This document shows positions 28,301-40,547 of a stretch of DNA of 64,000 nt, piece after piece. The position numbers and the translations under genes are program-made. The stretch covers positions 179,770 through 243,769 of the forward strand of contig JADDOH010004227.1 of NCBI GenBank assembly GCA_016648135.1. Direction: 5' to 3'. The notes beneath the pieces are model-generated. The model saw only the letters and a list, made by a program, of their open reading frames with translations. It was not told the DNA's origin and did no database searches. This stretch comes from Agrypnia vestita (taxonomy: Eukaryota; Arthropoda; Insecta; Trichoptera; Phryganeidae). The stretch's first letter is position 1. Every line of letters begins with the position of its first letter.

Positions 28301-31300
28301 ATAACCTCGCAGGACTATATTCCTGCCTTGCTTATGAGTCGAAAATGTTCAAGCTATTATGACCTAATATCAATAGTTAAGGAGATATGCAAAGTTAGCA
28401 TTTTTTTTTCAATATTTCTGACTTATTTTTTGTAAAACGTTGGATTATCATTACAGTAACTTATATCAAATATGAAAAATTCATTCCCTTTAACACAAGT
28501 CAAATAAAAAAATAAAAACAATTGAAAAACATTCCTATTGGAATTTTATCATTTTATTTAACTTTTATTGAAACAAATGAAATTTTCGTAATCGATATGA
28601 GTTACTGTAAGTCAGAAATATTGAAAAAAAAATGCAAACCTTGATGTTGCATATCTCCATAACTATTGATATTAGGTCATGATAGCTTGAACATTTTCGA
28701 CTTATAATCAAGGCAGGAATATAGTCCTACGAGGTTATTAATGTTTTCCAAATAACTCTGTATACATATGTAAAAAAAAATGGCTCTGTCATTTGTGAAA
28801 AGCAATGGCAGGATGGACCATAAATCTGCGTTGGCGATTTCATAACTTCTGAGAAACATAACACCAGCATATTCATAGCTTTTGACAATGGAGAAGTGAA
28901 CTATTTGTTTTCAATGAATCCAAATTCAAATTTGAGTAAAATTGAACAAAGTCTGAAAAGATATCTCAAAAATAACAAAGTTATAGAATTTTATATTTTT
29001 CATTTCGCATAAATAATTTTGTTCCGTCGGGTGGAGTCGCGTGACGTAATCTCTCGTAGCCGGTGTACATCACGTCCGACGCCCGGACGGGTAATGTCAC
29101 AGGCGAGTTGGAAGCCAATCATTCAGCGCTAAAGTACACTAACTTTAATATTCTTTTTCTCTGTTATTTATCAACAGATTTCAACAATTTATTAGTTTTG
29201 GTCCATATTTTAGTCAGATGTTACAACATATTGTATTATCAGCACTACAAAACTTCTCCATTGTATTTGTAAAAAAAAATTTCATTAGATACCTATTATT
29301 TTTTTCAAAGAAATATTTGGTGCCACCAAATTTATTATAATTATGTATAATATTACCATTAGTTGATAAGGTGGTAAATTCCTGATAGTTTCTCCTTGAA
29401 GGTGAGTTTCCAACACCTTGATTTCTAATTGTTTTAAAGCAATTTGCTGCTGCAAATTCAAATTCCTGTAAATTAAGGGGTGTTTTTATTTGAAATAAAT
29501 ATGTTTTGAAGAAACGCATCGGATTAACTAATCTTTCTTCTGAAAAAATTAAGCTGACACCAGGACTTAAACCCAGTACCTTTCTATAGGCATTATACTG
29601 TCAGTAAATTCATTATTGACATTTTGTATTATCTATAAATATACCTCAAGAGAAAACATGAATCCACATTATTTTAATTAAAGTAAATGTCAACTATCTG
29701 CGGCATAACAATAATTTATGACCATAGCAAAAAAAAAATCTTACTGTTGCACTGGATTCTCTAACCACGGTGCGTTAGAATGGGCATGACTAATCCACGG
29801 TGTATTTGAATGAGCATTGCTATTGTTTATTGTTACTGGTTGGCTGAAATAAACTTTTGGCAAGTTCTTTGGGACATAATGAAACTTGATTCGTCCATCG
29901 GGATATTCCACTGGCACTATGTCTCCATCTGGATATGGATACACATTATTATCCCAAAGGGACGGTGCCGTTGTAGGAATCGGTTGATAAATTATTTGAT
30001 TATTATTCAGAAAACCTGTAAAAGATTGGAAGAAGATGGAAAAAATATCTCAGCGGGGTGTTTACTCTAGTAAATATTGTCACAGAATATTTTCTCACAA
30101 ACTGCGTGTGACACTTTAAGTGGATGGTTCCAAGGAACAATTGTATCTATTATGTATGTGGGGCATAAAAGCAAAGGCAGTAAATATCAAAAAAAAAATT
30201 AATGCAATCTTTGAGGATAATTAATTTATAATGTACTGAATACTTACGAGATTTTATAGGAAAAATAGCCTATACATTTATAGGAAATATGATTTTGGAA
30301 GGGATAGATACATAAAATCAAGAATTCAATACATTTTAAATTATTAATCCTTGGTGACAGCATTCAAATTTCTTTTTTAATTTATTGGATATTGCTGCAT
30401 TTGCTTTTATACCCAACATATGACTTCTTTTGCTGCCGTTTCAGAATCTATTGCAAGGTTTATCAACGGTTAGTACCATTGTAACAATGAATACATTTTA
30501 CACAGTACATCAAGAGGATTTTATATTAATCCGATTTTTATATCTTGAATCCTTCCTTTACGAGTCATACATAATGACATTCGGATTTCTTAAGACTGTA
30601 TATTTAAAAGTAGAGTTGAAAATTACATTTAGAAAGATAAATTTCCCCAGAAGACTGGATGGCAAATAGAACTGCAGTCTTGACTGTAGTTAGGATAAAA
30701 TGTTCATACAATTTCTATTATTTTTTTAATAATTTATATACTTTCTATATCTACCTATTTAGTATCATTTACTCATATTAATGTTACCTGTCGGTGTATC
30801 ATTACGATTATATCCTGATGTTACTTGGTGCCGGTTCCAATGAGATGCCACTAAAAAGAGTATCAATCTTAACATAGAATGCAGTTTAAAAAACAATGAT
30901 TAAAAAATGTCCTAGGACAGATTTTAAGTGCTAGTAATTAAAAACAAATAAATATTACACATGTTGTGTAAAATTAACTACAAAATATGAAACATAAGCT
31001 CTGGAACACAACACTTATCCCAGTAAAATGTTAAATTAATTTTTAAAAAATGATACGTAGAACTTTTTTTTCAAATCATTTTCAATTCGACAAACTGTTT
31101 CTCGCTAATTGCCATTTTCCTCTGGAATCTGATGACTTGGTTAAGAAATTACCTGTCTATGACACACACTTGTTTGTCCTTATACTATAGGAGGAAAACC
31201 TCTGAAGATTGAATAAAGATTTAGAATTGAGTAAATTATTTTACTGTCAAATTGTAAATAATAATACTGTTAATAAATAAAGCTAACTTTTCCTGTCACT

Positions 31301-32482
31301 TCTGTTTATAATTTAATTAGATAATGAGAACATGACACTTCCATATTTTAAAAATATGTTATATGTATAACTATAATTTTAAGAATAAATTTATATATTT
31401 AGTTTTCTTAAATTATCATAAATTAAATTGTAATTATTAAACTCCCACTCTTAAATTTATTAATCCAGACCATTTTGATTGCTATTTTAATGTGATTTCT
31501 TGATTGTTTTGTTTTGATTTAAAAATTACATTTTAGAAGGTAGGAGTTTTTTTCCTTTTTTCTCTTTATTTTGGCTTCACCAAATAGGTGTTACATATTA
31601 GCCTGTATAAAATATATACAATTAATTAAAAATACAGAAATAAATAATATTAATGAACAATAATAAGAATATTAATAATTGTATGAATACTTATACTAGT
31701 ACCTACTTTGAATGAACAAAATAAATGATACGTTTACATACATCTCTTACACACATATTTTAAAAACATAGATTAAAAAAGAGGTAGGAGTTTAAATAAA
31801 TAAGACCAGATTAGGCCATATTTTTTTTTTAATGGTTTCTATGGGAAATGGGCTGGGACCATAGGCGTACTATAAATTTATATACGTCTATGGCTGGGAC
31901 AAAGCTACCACGCACCATATAAATACATTATAAGTTTTTATCTGTAGTAGAGTAGTCTAGAACAAACATAATTGCTTATGAGATCTGTTCATTCTACATA
32001 TACATTGAAATATATGTAATTAGTAATTAGGGTTTATTAATTTGTTCAAGTCCCGTAGCCTACAGCAAAATTACCATTTCAATAGGAAAAATATAACTGT
32101 AGAAATAATATTAGCTATAGTTATTAAGTATAGGCTTTATTTATTTAACTAATGAAAAAACACACAATATTTCAATAGTGAAATTACAAGCCTACTTTAA
32201 TTAAAAACACATAGATTTAAGGGGGAAGTTCGACACTGACATGACACTCGTAAGCGCGTGCTACTGAACACAGAACTTTACAAACAATAATATATTCAGA
32301 AGTCCCCAAGTCATTAGCAAGCATGTGATACGTCAGCCAAAGATATTTTCTCACATGGGTTTTTGCACAACATCTATGAATCGTTTTAGCATACTGAATT
32401 CATTTTAGCATTGACAGTTTCTGACATCTAAAAGATATTGGGAATGCCAAAGTCTCTTACCGATTTCTCGAGTGAATTTCAT
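25338..32482 (-). CDS. Unidentified protein, 5 exons, predicted 310 residues
   Basis: Exons read downwards: 32482-32461, 30850-30788, 30015-29745, 29465-29357, 25805-25338. Every border is AG/GT and the phases fit (22, 63, 271, 109 and 468 nt; 933 in total). Start MKFTREI at 32482, with an in-frame TAA 16 bp upstream. Exon 3 holds a striking block PYPDGDIVPVEYPDGRIKFH then YVPKNLPKVYF. Exon 4 is a short predicted coiled coil (QQQIALKQLEIKVLETHLQ). The last exon starts FHRDATSSTTDLCHFC and PTLEKFPWFHQP, then turns into a Lys/Glu/Ser/Asn-rich, probably disordered tail ending CFCKK. No signal peptide, membrane segment or catalytic motif. I do not recognise the family. Extra exons in the 3.5-kb last intron or upstream of 32482 are possible. 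Confidence 0.7.
25880..27170. other. Intron material of the unidentified gene, repeat-derived
   Basis: 25880-26010 has cagtagaccccgataattca and ataaccccgataattcgaaa, pogo-like end sequence. 26020-26790 is a long mixed-composition block with open frames on both strands but no recognised protein. 27030-27165 is a single arm of foldback family C (ttcttcattcaaatttgaat, attctttacaa). Confidence 0.35.
27640..27720. repeat. Near-palindrome centred on tatatccgcggatata
   Basis: ataaatatcgtaatatatat (27664 on) reads into its inverse around the ccgcgg centre at about 27686-27691, ending atatacattacgatatttat. Probably a small foldback element or hairpin in the long intron. Confidence 0.6.
27777..27990. 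repeat. 65-66-bp tandem repeat, three copies plus a partial
   Basis: Units start at 27777, 27843, 27908 and 27973 (ctacaggttatttttttgat, then atctgcggttgttact, then agatggc-actagttgtatt). Copies differ by several substitutions; the first is the most divergent. Confidence 0.85.
28273..28763. mobile_element. Foldback MITE related to family C, copy 4
   Basis: Outer arms acagggttatttggaaaa, then aataacctcgcaggacta against the inverse at 28735-28763 (ttttccaaataactctgta). Inner arms carry ctaatatcaatagtta, agatatgcaa and tcaatatttctgac, as in the other copies. Full foldback of about 490 bp. Confidence 0.65.
30153..30420. mobile_element. Foldback MITE, family A, copy 2
   Basis: Left arm gggcataaaagcaaaggcag, then aatgtactgaatact; right arm inverse (gatattgctgcatttgcttt, then tatacccaaca). 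It shares termini and sub-terminal sequence with the copy at 12833-13377 but is about half its length, so one is probably a deletion derivative. Confidence 0.7.
31000..32460. other. First intron of the unidentified gene
   Basis: AT-rich with no recognisable element, except a slightly different patch near 31850-31920 containing a short self-similar piece (accataggcgtactataaat, tatacgtctatggctggga). Nothing supportable. Confidence 0.4.
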
Positions 32483-32761
32483 CCAACCTAAATAATTTTA
32501 AAGGGATAATAAAGGTCAGAAATAATTAACATTATTTTTAAAAATAAGTATTTATTGTATTTATAACTATAAACATTGTATAATAATATCACAATATAAT
32601 TTGTTGGGGGTTTTATTGTCAATCATATCATAAAAAATTACGATTTTTATTCTCATGGAGCTTCTAGAAAATTTATCACAAACTAACTTTTCAAAAACAA
32701 GCCCACATAAAACTGTTTTAAAATCTTATACTATTAATACTATCTATGATTGACATGATTA
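32483..32761. other. Compact gap between the DET1 stop and the start of the unidentified gene
   Basis: 279 bp must hold the DET1 3' end and the start region of the next gene, both on the minus strand. AT-rich. Read on the minus strand, attaatagtataagattt and similar stretches could provide weak poly(A) signals; no clear TATA or CpG feature. Confidence 0.4.
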
Positions 32762-35700
32762 TCAACTGTAGACTGTATTTCTGATATGGAAATTGACTAT
32801 GTATTCGGAATTAGTTCGTTGTACACTTATGGCAAACGGGTCTGTCGGATGGAAAGTGAATGCGACAAGTCTTCTAGCTGTGGCGGGAGCTGACTGTCCT
32901 AGAACTCCAGCATATATTCTGAATTTCAGAAGACCAGAGTCTCTTGCATAAAATCTGTAATCAAAAGTAATCAATTATGGCAAGAAATAATGATTAAAGA
33001 GTTAAGGTTGTTATTACGGTCATTAGACATATTTAACTGTAATTTCGGATATTTTATACGCACCGTATGTATTACCGAGGATACTTATCCAATGTCATCA
33101 GGAGGACGACCGCGGAGGTCGGAAAATATTCGAAATTACAGTTAAAGAAATAATGATTTATACATTTTAATTACACAATTCATAAAATAAAGCACTGTCT
33201 GAATATGAAGCACCCACAACATTAGGTCAATGCAGTGTGGAATTTTAAAATTTTATTTGTTATTTATGAGTGAGGGAACAAATAATTATTTATGATGAAT
33301 TACCTAATAGGATACTCTCCATAAGCTTTGGGTCTTTCCATTACCGAAACCCACTTATCGTCGTAACTGAAAAGTGATAAGTCCAAGTACGGTGAACTGC
33401 TATAAGACTGGGCGCTGATGGGCAGTTGAGCGAGAATTCTTTTCGTAGCCTCCGTTTTCCCCCCATAAATAGCTCTAACGATGGTCTGCTTAAATCTCTG
33501 CTGAGTGAGCTTAGCGTACAGGTTATTAGACGGAGAACATGTGAATTGTGATTCAGAATAAAGTCTCGCATTCCGGAAAGAATCACAGAAATTTTCAAAT
33601 AATTGCAAAAGACTTTCCGACGTGTTTTCATAAACCTCTAGAATTTTACTCTCGCTCATGTTATAAATAACGAAGAAAGAGGATTGGCTGTTTGGTTCTG
33701 ATGCTCTCAGCGTTACAACGTCCTCACTCGCATATTTTATGAGAAGATGGTCTTCATCTAGCAATTGCATTTTCCACATTCTCAAAAATCTAAACATATC
33801 AAAATACTTATAAAATTTTCTCAATTCCAAAGGATCACCGGTGGTATCGCTGATATGTTTTGCACGTCTGTACAAAAAAACTAATAATCTATGTTTTAAA
33901 GAATTGATTGACAGTTCAAGAAAAGGCCTCATATTAGCTGGAGGGGCTAAAATGGATGTCAAGTAGTCATCATCTTCATGGCAGAATCTTCCAATCTTCC
34001 TCACTTCTAATAACATTCCATCAAGGATTTGAAATATGTGTATAGTCTGGTGTTGCACAGAGAGTACGGCGAGCATATCCTTGTACAGGTATATGCCTTG
34101 ATTGTGAGACAGGTAAATTTTGTCTACTTTGAAATTTATTGTGTCACACAATTTGCCTTTTACTAAATCAACTAAATGTAGTGAATAGTCTTCCAGTGCT
34201 GATCTGTAATATAAAACATATATTTAATGAGTGGATTAAAAACAAGCAGCTAATAAAAAGTTAGTTAACAAACCTACAGTGCGAGTAAAAGAGGTCAGAA
34301 CAAGAACTTGATTGATTGATGAAACATTTTTTTTTTTAAAATAGAGATGTGAACACAGAATACATGTCGCATCATATTCTTACTATTTTCAAACTAAGTT
34401 ATGCTAATAGGATTAACTTGCTGGTGTCCTGGAATGGGGCACGACATAAGCAGTCCAAAATTGGACTGTACTATTGCAAAAAATTTAATAAATAAAAAAT
34501 ATTTTATTTACTCTTGGCACATTTTTAAACCTGTTTAATCCACATGTGTATAAAATGGGCCGGAGACATTCATAGACAGAGTGGGCGAACATGCCAGTCG
34601 CCCGGTCCCAAGCGCACCTAGCTGAGGTGCGTCTGAGAGCGCTGCTGCTGAAGACTTGGTGATCAACACTTCAGATGGAGTTACAGACCTGAATGGGGCC
34701 TTTTACATATGGATACAGGCTGTGCGATGCTACTACCTTCAATTCCCGATGTCGAAATTACGAGCAGCACAAGTCGCAATACAAATTTGTGTGTTTATTG
34801 TATCATGTTTATGCCTTGTGCGAAGTCAGCGCTTCGGCGCCCCAAAGAAATGCTACCATATAATAAAATATTGTTATTATGAAACATCGCACTTGGAAAA
34901 TAATGTTGAAATAAACTGATGTTGATGACGCACTATGACGTACGGGTGCTTAAAGCCGCGGTGACAAGTACGATTATAGTTAGAAGTTAAAGTCGAAGGG
35001 ATTCTTCCTCGAGGTATGCGCCTGATTGGCATGAGTACTGGTGGTGTGTTTTGAAGTTTCGAATGTGCGCAGCACAACTGCTGATGGCGAGGAGTGTGAA
35101 CTAGTGAAGAGATAAATTGTTACTATCAACTGACTTGATACAACAACTGATTGGCATTCGATTGTATCATCATCAGTGATTGAAAACAGAGACCTTGATC
35201 ACCGTTTCAATACTGTTGTTCACAATATAATTATTATTTGTACATATATGTTTAATTTACAATTCAATTTTAGTCTACTACTAGTAAACCAAATCCAGAC
35301 TTCAGTGAATTTATGTGTAAGAATACTGATCAAATTGTGAATTTTTTTTTTTTCAAATAGAGATGTGAACACGGAATTCATGTCACATCAATATTCTTAC
35401 TATTTTCAAATTAAGCTAAACGCTTGTCTGGAGTGAGATTCGAACCTGCGACCTTTGGATCACGAGGCGAGGTCCTAACCACAAGACCAACAAGCTAGAA
35501 ATAAATACACAACTGCGAATAGATTATAAACTACCTGTTGGCAACTACATACATATACTGGGAGTCAATGTTAGAAGTGCCTATGTCAGATTTTAGTAAA
35601 AATCAACAAGGCATTAGAAAGTACTCCTAAATTACCATTCTTTTAGGAATGCCTTCTTTTAGGAGGCTTGTTAATAAATATTTTCTGTAACCAAATGATC

Positions 35701-38700
35701 ATGATTGAACCAAATGCATATGTTGAAAGTTATTTACACCTATTGTTTATGGAAAAAAAACAATCCTCTCTCCTGAAAAATTTACTTTTTTGATATAGGC
35801 ACTTCTAGCATTACATGATAGCTTTCTCTAAATATCACTATTCAAATTGACAATCGCAATATTTTCAAGTACCCAATCATTTTTAGTGTTTGTGACTTAC
35901 AATTATCAGTGATTGAATCACAGTTAGTGAGTTTGATTTCATCACTACTGTTAATCCACAATTTTGAAATCAAACCTAAATATCAAGTTGCAAGATTAAC
36001 CTCATGGTTGGAGTAACGGCTTCATTATTGCTGTGAATCTGATAGAAATGGGGTCGCAGGTCGTCAGGTATTTGCGCAGCAGATCCGACAATTACATATC
36101 GTCCATCGTCAGTAAACAGACTACATTCTCTGTTCAGCTGATCAAATCTCAGGTTATTTGGACGAAACTGACAAACTGTCACTACAAATTTAGGCTGAAA
36201 AATAAATAATTTATTAAATGTGTATGTAAAAATATACCTAGATATATGATTACCATACATTAAGGTAAGTTGAGTACAGAGTGAGCTTAAATGCTCTTGA
36301 GACATTGTAGAGGAAAAATGCAATGAAAAACAAATAACTGACTCCCAAGTATTGTTTAGTGCGTATAGTAGAGACGTCGCACTAAAGTCTGCCGACGTAA
36401 CAAGTACATATTGCACACTGGCGACTTCTATTGTAGAAGAAGTGAACACTCCACAACAAATAATTTACGCCCTCGGAAGCATTAATCAGTCCGCCCTGTA
36501 TCTCCGCGGGTAAAGGTCGTCCTCCTGATGACGTTCAATAAGAATTCAACAAAACGTCGAGAATCGTTTCTCGGAAAATCATATGGCTCGTATAAAATAT
36601 CCGCAACCAGTTACAGTTAAATATGTCTAATGACCGTAATAACAACCTTAACTCTTTAATAAGATTTTGATTAATTATTACACCCAATTACACAATTAGT
36701 GTTGGATTTATTTGGAATTTATCCAAATAAATCTATCACTAATAATTGTAGGTACACTACACCGTATCATACCATGACCATAATAGGAATGTGGACAGGC
36801 AAGAAAATATTACTTGTATTGAAAAGCATGAGAATATGCCCACTAGACCGTTTAGTCACCAATATCTTCACATGCCGTGCACGGAGCGTCAACAATAGTC
36901 GTTAAGAAAATTTTGCCATTTCCGATACGCATCGTGCATGGCACGTGACATTGCCAAACCGGTGCGTGCAAGCGGTGAAACGGGTAAGAACCGCGTATGA
37001 TGACCATTCTAAGTCCGTTGAAGCGTTGCCACTTTTTTCTTGTTACTTTATTACGTCAGTTCAAGAAGACGCATGTACGCATTCAATGTAAAATGGAGAA
37101 AGAAAAATTGATCAAAATTGTCCATAAAAACACAAGTACTACAACCGAGAGAACGGGAACCGTACGGATAGGACACGCTGATGATGCGGGGATGGTACGC
37201 GGACGCTCCGGTCATTAATGTCATTATGCACGGGTATGGTACACTGTTGATACGTTCTAGTGGTGATAGTAGTCCGTATCGTGTTAATATCTGTGCCAGA
37301 CATGTTCCTATTACGGTTACGGTATGACATGGTGTAGTGGGCAGAGACCTTAATTGGGTTTAATAATAATAAATGTAAGGTAAAAAAATAAACATAGTTG
37401 TGTGACCACATGCCTTTACAGTATGTATATCGATATTTTGTTTATCTTATTATAGAATTCAATATTGGAGATCTTTGTCCAAACCTAAATGCTGATAATA
37501 TAATTCCTTAAATATTGAACAGCAAAACCAACAAGCCATCGTGGTGAGACAATACAGATTTGTTACAATCCACCTGATTGTTTATCAGTGCCAACGTTGC
37601 AATAATGCTTACTGTAATTTTTTAACACTTCAATAGGCCATGGAGCCCAATTACTGAAGCGAAACACATCGCAAAAAACCGTAACTAGAGAAAATCATAA
37701 TTTTACTGTCACCTCACCGGGAATTAAACCCAAAAGTGTGAGAAGCCAGTGTCATGCCCACTTGGCTAAGAGGACTTGTGATATGTGCATGCGTAAACAT
37801 AAAATTACTATTCACCGTGCACTCTCTGGCTGTATGGTGAATGGTAAACTTATACATGCAGTTGCATTCCTATGCGATGAAAGTACAAACAATGGATCAT
37901 TCGCACCATGGTTTGTATTACAAAAGGTGTCAAGCAGGGTTGCATAATGTCTCCTGGAAATGAAATGAAATGAAGCCTGGAGCTGGCAGAAGAGGAAAGA
38001 AAATAGACTGACTGCAGTGGAAACAAAATCACTTAGACGCACGCGTGCAAATCTACTTATGAAATAGAGGTCAGCCACAGAATACTTGGATGACCAGATC
38101 CTGGAAGATGGACCTGTTAAAAGTCTCAACAGTTGACAAGCATGTATGCGATGATGTATGAATGTGGATAAAGTGAGAGTTATATGTCAGACAAAAGAGT
38201 GTGGCTTTCCATCCTGTCTGTCCACCCCCTAGTTAGTCATTTATCGCAATAGAAAAGAAAACACATTTGTCAGATAAGTATTTTTGCGATATTACAATCA
38301 TGATTTAAAATTTGCCGTGTGTGTGTGCTGTTTTTTTAATTAGTTTTAATGATAACTTATCTGCACTATTTTAAATATTCCTGAATTTAATAATTCATTT
38401 TATTCAATTGAATACATTTATTGAATTTTTTTACATTTTACACAAATCAACTGCATTTTAATAGGGATTTAAGACTGCAAATTAACCTCTCCTTTCTGGT
38501 GCTATAAACTGAGTTGACATTGGCTCTAATTATATGAATATCTCAGTAAATATACTAAATACAGAGTTCATATTTGAGGCATTCCTCCATAATATATTTA
38601 TGTATTCAATAAAATAATTACAAAATGTAAGTATTTACCGGACACAACAAAATAAAATGATTTCTGAAGAAACTGAGTAGTGCAGGGAGTGCAGTGCAGG

Positions 38701-40045
38701 GAGTGCAGTGCATGATGCGCAGAACACAGAGCGTAAGGCGCCAAATTCGGCAGATTGTTGACCTTCGCTCATTAGTCGCGACTATGCAGTCATGCGTCTT
38801 ATGCATCTTTATGCTTTCATTCGTGATGATCAATGTTTTTTCTCATTTTTAGCACATTCACACTTATAAGCCGAGAAACAACAGGACACCATCCTAACAT
38901 AAGCAGAAGAAGAAAAAGAAAGATTCACTTATGTATATTAAGTAACCATTATTTTAATGATAATGATAAGGAAAAAATGTAACTACACATTTATCAGATT
39001 TAAAAATGGAAAAAAGTCTACATGTACACTGAATTTACGGCACCGAAACGCGCTTTTCAATTTTAGCACTGTGTGAAAAAGATTAAAAAGAATGAATGAA
39101 ACTTTCCTAATCTCACATTCTAATATTTAGTTTGTAGTTACAAGCATTATGACTACTTAGATACGTTCTACGGGATATCAAAACTTATCGATTTACACAT
39201 TAGACATATTTATTTTTGTCATTTCCCAGAACAGAATTCCAAGCCCAGGATATTACTGCGCTCGGATATATAATTCAAACAGGTGCGTGCAGTGAGTACA
39301 TTGAAGCACGACTTCTAGATAGGCATATATTTTAGAATAAAAACATCTAAATAAAATGTTTATGTGACAGAATATTATGAAATAAATCTTTCAATTTGAT
39401 TTTTTTTTCGAAATATATGCTCACGTTAAAGTCAAGGTATAATGTTTTCACTGCATGCCCCTGAATTTAAACTACTTAAGAATTGGATTGGCAAATTAGA
39501 AGTACTAAAAAAATATAACTTACCCTGAAAAATCTATTAAATATGTTAGTTCTAATGTGCTGATTCCGTCCATCAGGTTCATTATGAACCAGATCTGAAG
39601 GGAATTCTTTTACTAAGTCACCTGCGGCCCCTGCACCCAAATAACTGTAAACCTAAACACGAAAATTAATAAGATGGCAATGTGTCATTTACAAAACTCG
39701 TTGATTTTTGTGTTAAAAAAATACCTCAAGAGATGTTTGATCGGCCGAAAACGCAATGAAATGTTTTCCATCAGGGCTGAATTTGCGCAAGAAACAAGGT
39801 GGTTTCTCAACATTTACTATTGTAAAATTAGGAAAAACGTTCTGATAAAACTCTCTTGCTATATGAAAATGTGATCCAGGTCTCCTAGCTCCGAGGGTTT
39901 CGCGATTTATTAGTCGAATAACAATATTTTGTGGTTTAATTTTTCTAGGAGTTATTCGGTCATTACAAATATAATCGTCTTTAGAATTTGTGGCAGCTTT
40001 TACATAGTTTTCTTCATAAAAATTTACCGATTCCGTACTATACAT
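32762..40045 (-). CDS. DET1: DET1 (de-etiolated 1) homologue, 5 exons, 578 residues
   Basis: Partner of DDB1 and COP1 in CRL4 ubiquitin-ligase assemblies, which turn over transcription factors in the nucleus. Exons: 40045-39725, 39652-39524, 36194-36001, 34203-33304, 32954-32762; 1,737 nt including TGA, phases consistent. Conserved stretches, in order: [209 protein letters not shown]. Length is near the vertebrate protein. The exon 2 acceptor is the tttag before GTTTAC at 39652, not the tacag 8 bp downstream, because only the former keeps frame. Confidence 0.95.
32997..33148 (+). repeat. Inverted-pair repeat, copy in DET1 intron 4
   Basis: agagttaaggttgttattac, then ggtcattagacatatttaac, then ggatattttatacg and catcaggaggacgacc. 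The same sequence lies inverted at 36478-36657 in DET1 intron 2. The outer 45 bases match without a difference; the interior is more diverged. Confidence 0.85.
34322..34410 (-). mobile_element. Partial SINE, same family as 35341-35500
   Basis: aaaatagagatgtgaacaca, then catattcttactattttcaa matches the A/T-rich tail half of the element at 35341; the tRNA-like head is missing here. Confidence 0.5.
35341..35500 (-). mobile_element. tRNA-derived SINE in DET1 intron 3
   Basis: On the minus strand the head reads agcttgttggtcttgtggtt, with A-box-like gtggttagga and a clear B-box ggttcgaatct near 35450, then a unique body and a poly(A) tail (t-run at 35341-35353). The head can be folded roughly like a tRNA, but the T-stem has mismatches, so a working tRNA is unlikely. 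Confidence 0.65.
36478..36657 (-). repeat. Inverted-pair repeat, copy in DET1 intron 2
   Basis: Reverse complement of 32997-33148: gtcgtcctcctgatgacg, then cgtataaaatatccg, then gttaaatatgtctaatgacc and gtaataacaaccttaactct. The pair brackets DET1 exons 3 and 4. Confidence 0.85.
36756..37341. mobile_element. Non-autonomous DNA transposon in DET1 intron 2
   Basis: Left end cactacaccgtatcatacca, then tgaccataataggaatg; right end reads the inverse (cattcc-like gttcctattacggttacggt, then atgacatggtgtagtg). The interior has many gtgcg/cgtgc repeats and higher GC than the intron. No transposase. I could not settle the target duplication, so the superfamily is open. Confidence 0.65.
37618..37776 (-). 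mobile_element. tRNA-derived SINE, second family, copy 1
   Basis: Plus-strand view: cttcaataggccatggagcc, aattactgaagcgaaacaca, then cacctcaccgggaattaaac and gtgtcatgcccacttggcta. Closely matches 48742-48916. On the minus strand the latter copy shows B-box ggttcgattccc. Confidence 0.6.
37777..39523. other. DET1 intron 2, upstream part
   Basis: AT-rich. A short direct repeat gtgcagggagtgcagtgca occurs twice near 38680-38712. Open frames at 37738-38129 have no homology I recognise. Nothing else is supportable. Confidence 0.4.
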
Positions 40046-40404
40046 ATTTCTACTTAAAAAAATGTATACTTAGAGGACTCTCGCTGAAATCTTACAAGTG
40101 AAGGTAAATAAACTACACGAATTGACAGATCGTGTCAAAAGCACAGAATATAGACCGTGTCAAAAGTCAGAAAGTAAGCATAGAAAACAGAAATATAAAT
40201 TAAGTCCATGGAATCGCGTGAAATGAAAATTTGTTTTTGGTATTTTTTTAATTCCGGAATCATTATCTTATCTGTGATGATAATCGATAATTTTCAATGA
40301 ATATTTGAATATTATATACATAATGCATAATATATACATTAATTTTACCGAATTATGCCTATGAATGTTTAGTAGACAATTTTAAATATTTATATTATTA
40401 TATA

Positions 40405-40547
40405 CAGTTGCCGGCAAACTTCTTGAAATTCTTTGGCGTAGTGGGGGAATGCGCAGAAGACAAAATTTGAGTCTCGTTGGTAGAATAGTACATGCGCAAA
40501 CTTTCCCCCAATATGCCGTTAAATTTCAAGATGTTTGCCGGCTACTG
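40405..40547. mobile_element. 143-bp Tc1/mariner-type MITE
   Basis: Ends cagttgccggcaaacttctt and the inverse (ttcaagatgtttgccggcta, ctg), with TA on each side (40403-40404 and 40548-40549). Interior agtgggggaatgcgcagaa and its partial inverse gcgcaaactttccccc make it a near-palindrome. Lies in the DET1-RBM45 divergent gap. Confidence 0.8.

Noticed and set aside
34656..34919. 87-codon plus-strand ORF in DET1 intron 3
   Set aside because: Mixed-composition sequence with no homology and no conserved features; probably repeat-derived.
35420..35497. Candidate tRNA gene on the minus strand
   Set aside because: T-stem mismatches, a C where U33 is required, a poly(A) tail and a related tail at 34322 point to a tRNA-derived SINE.
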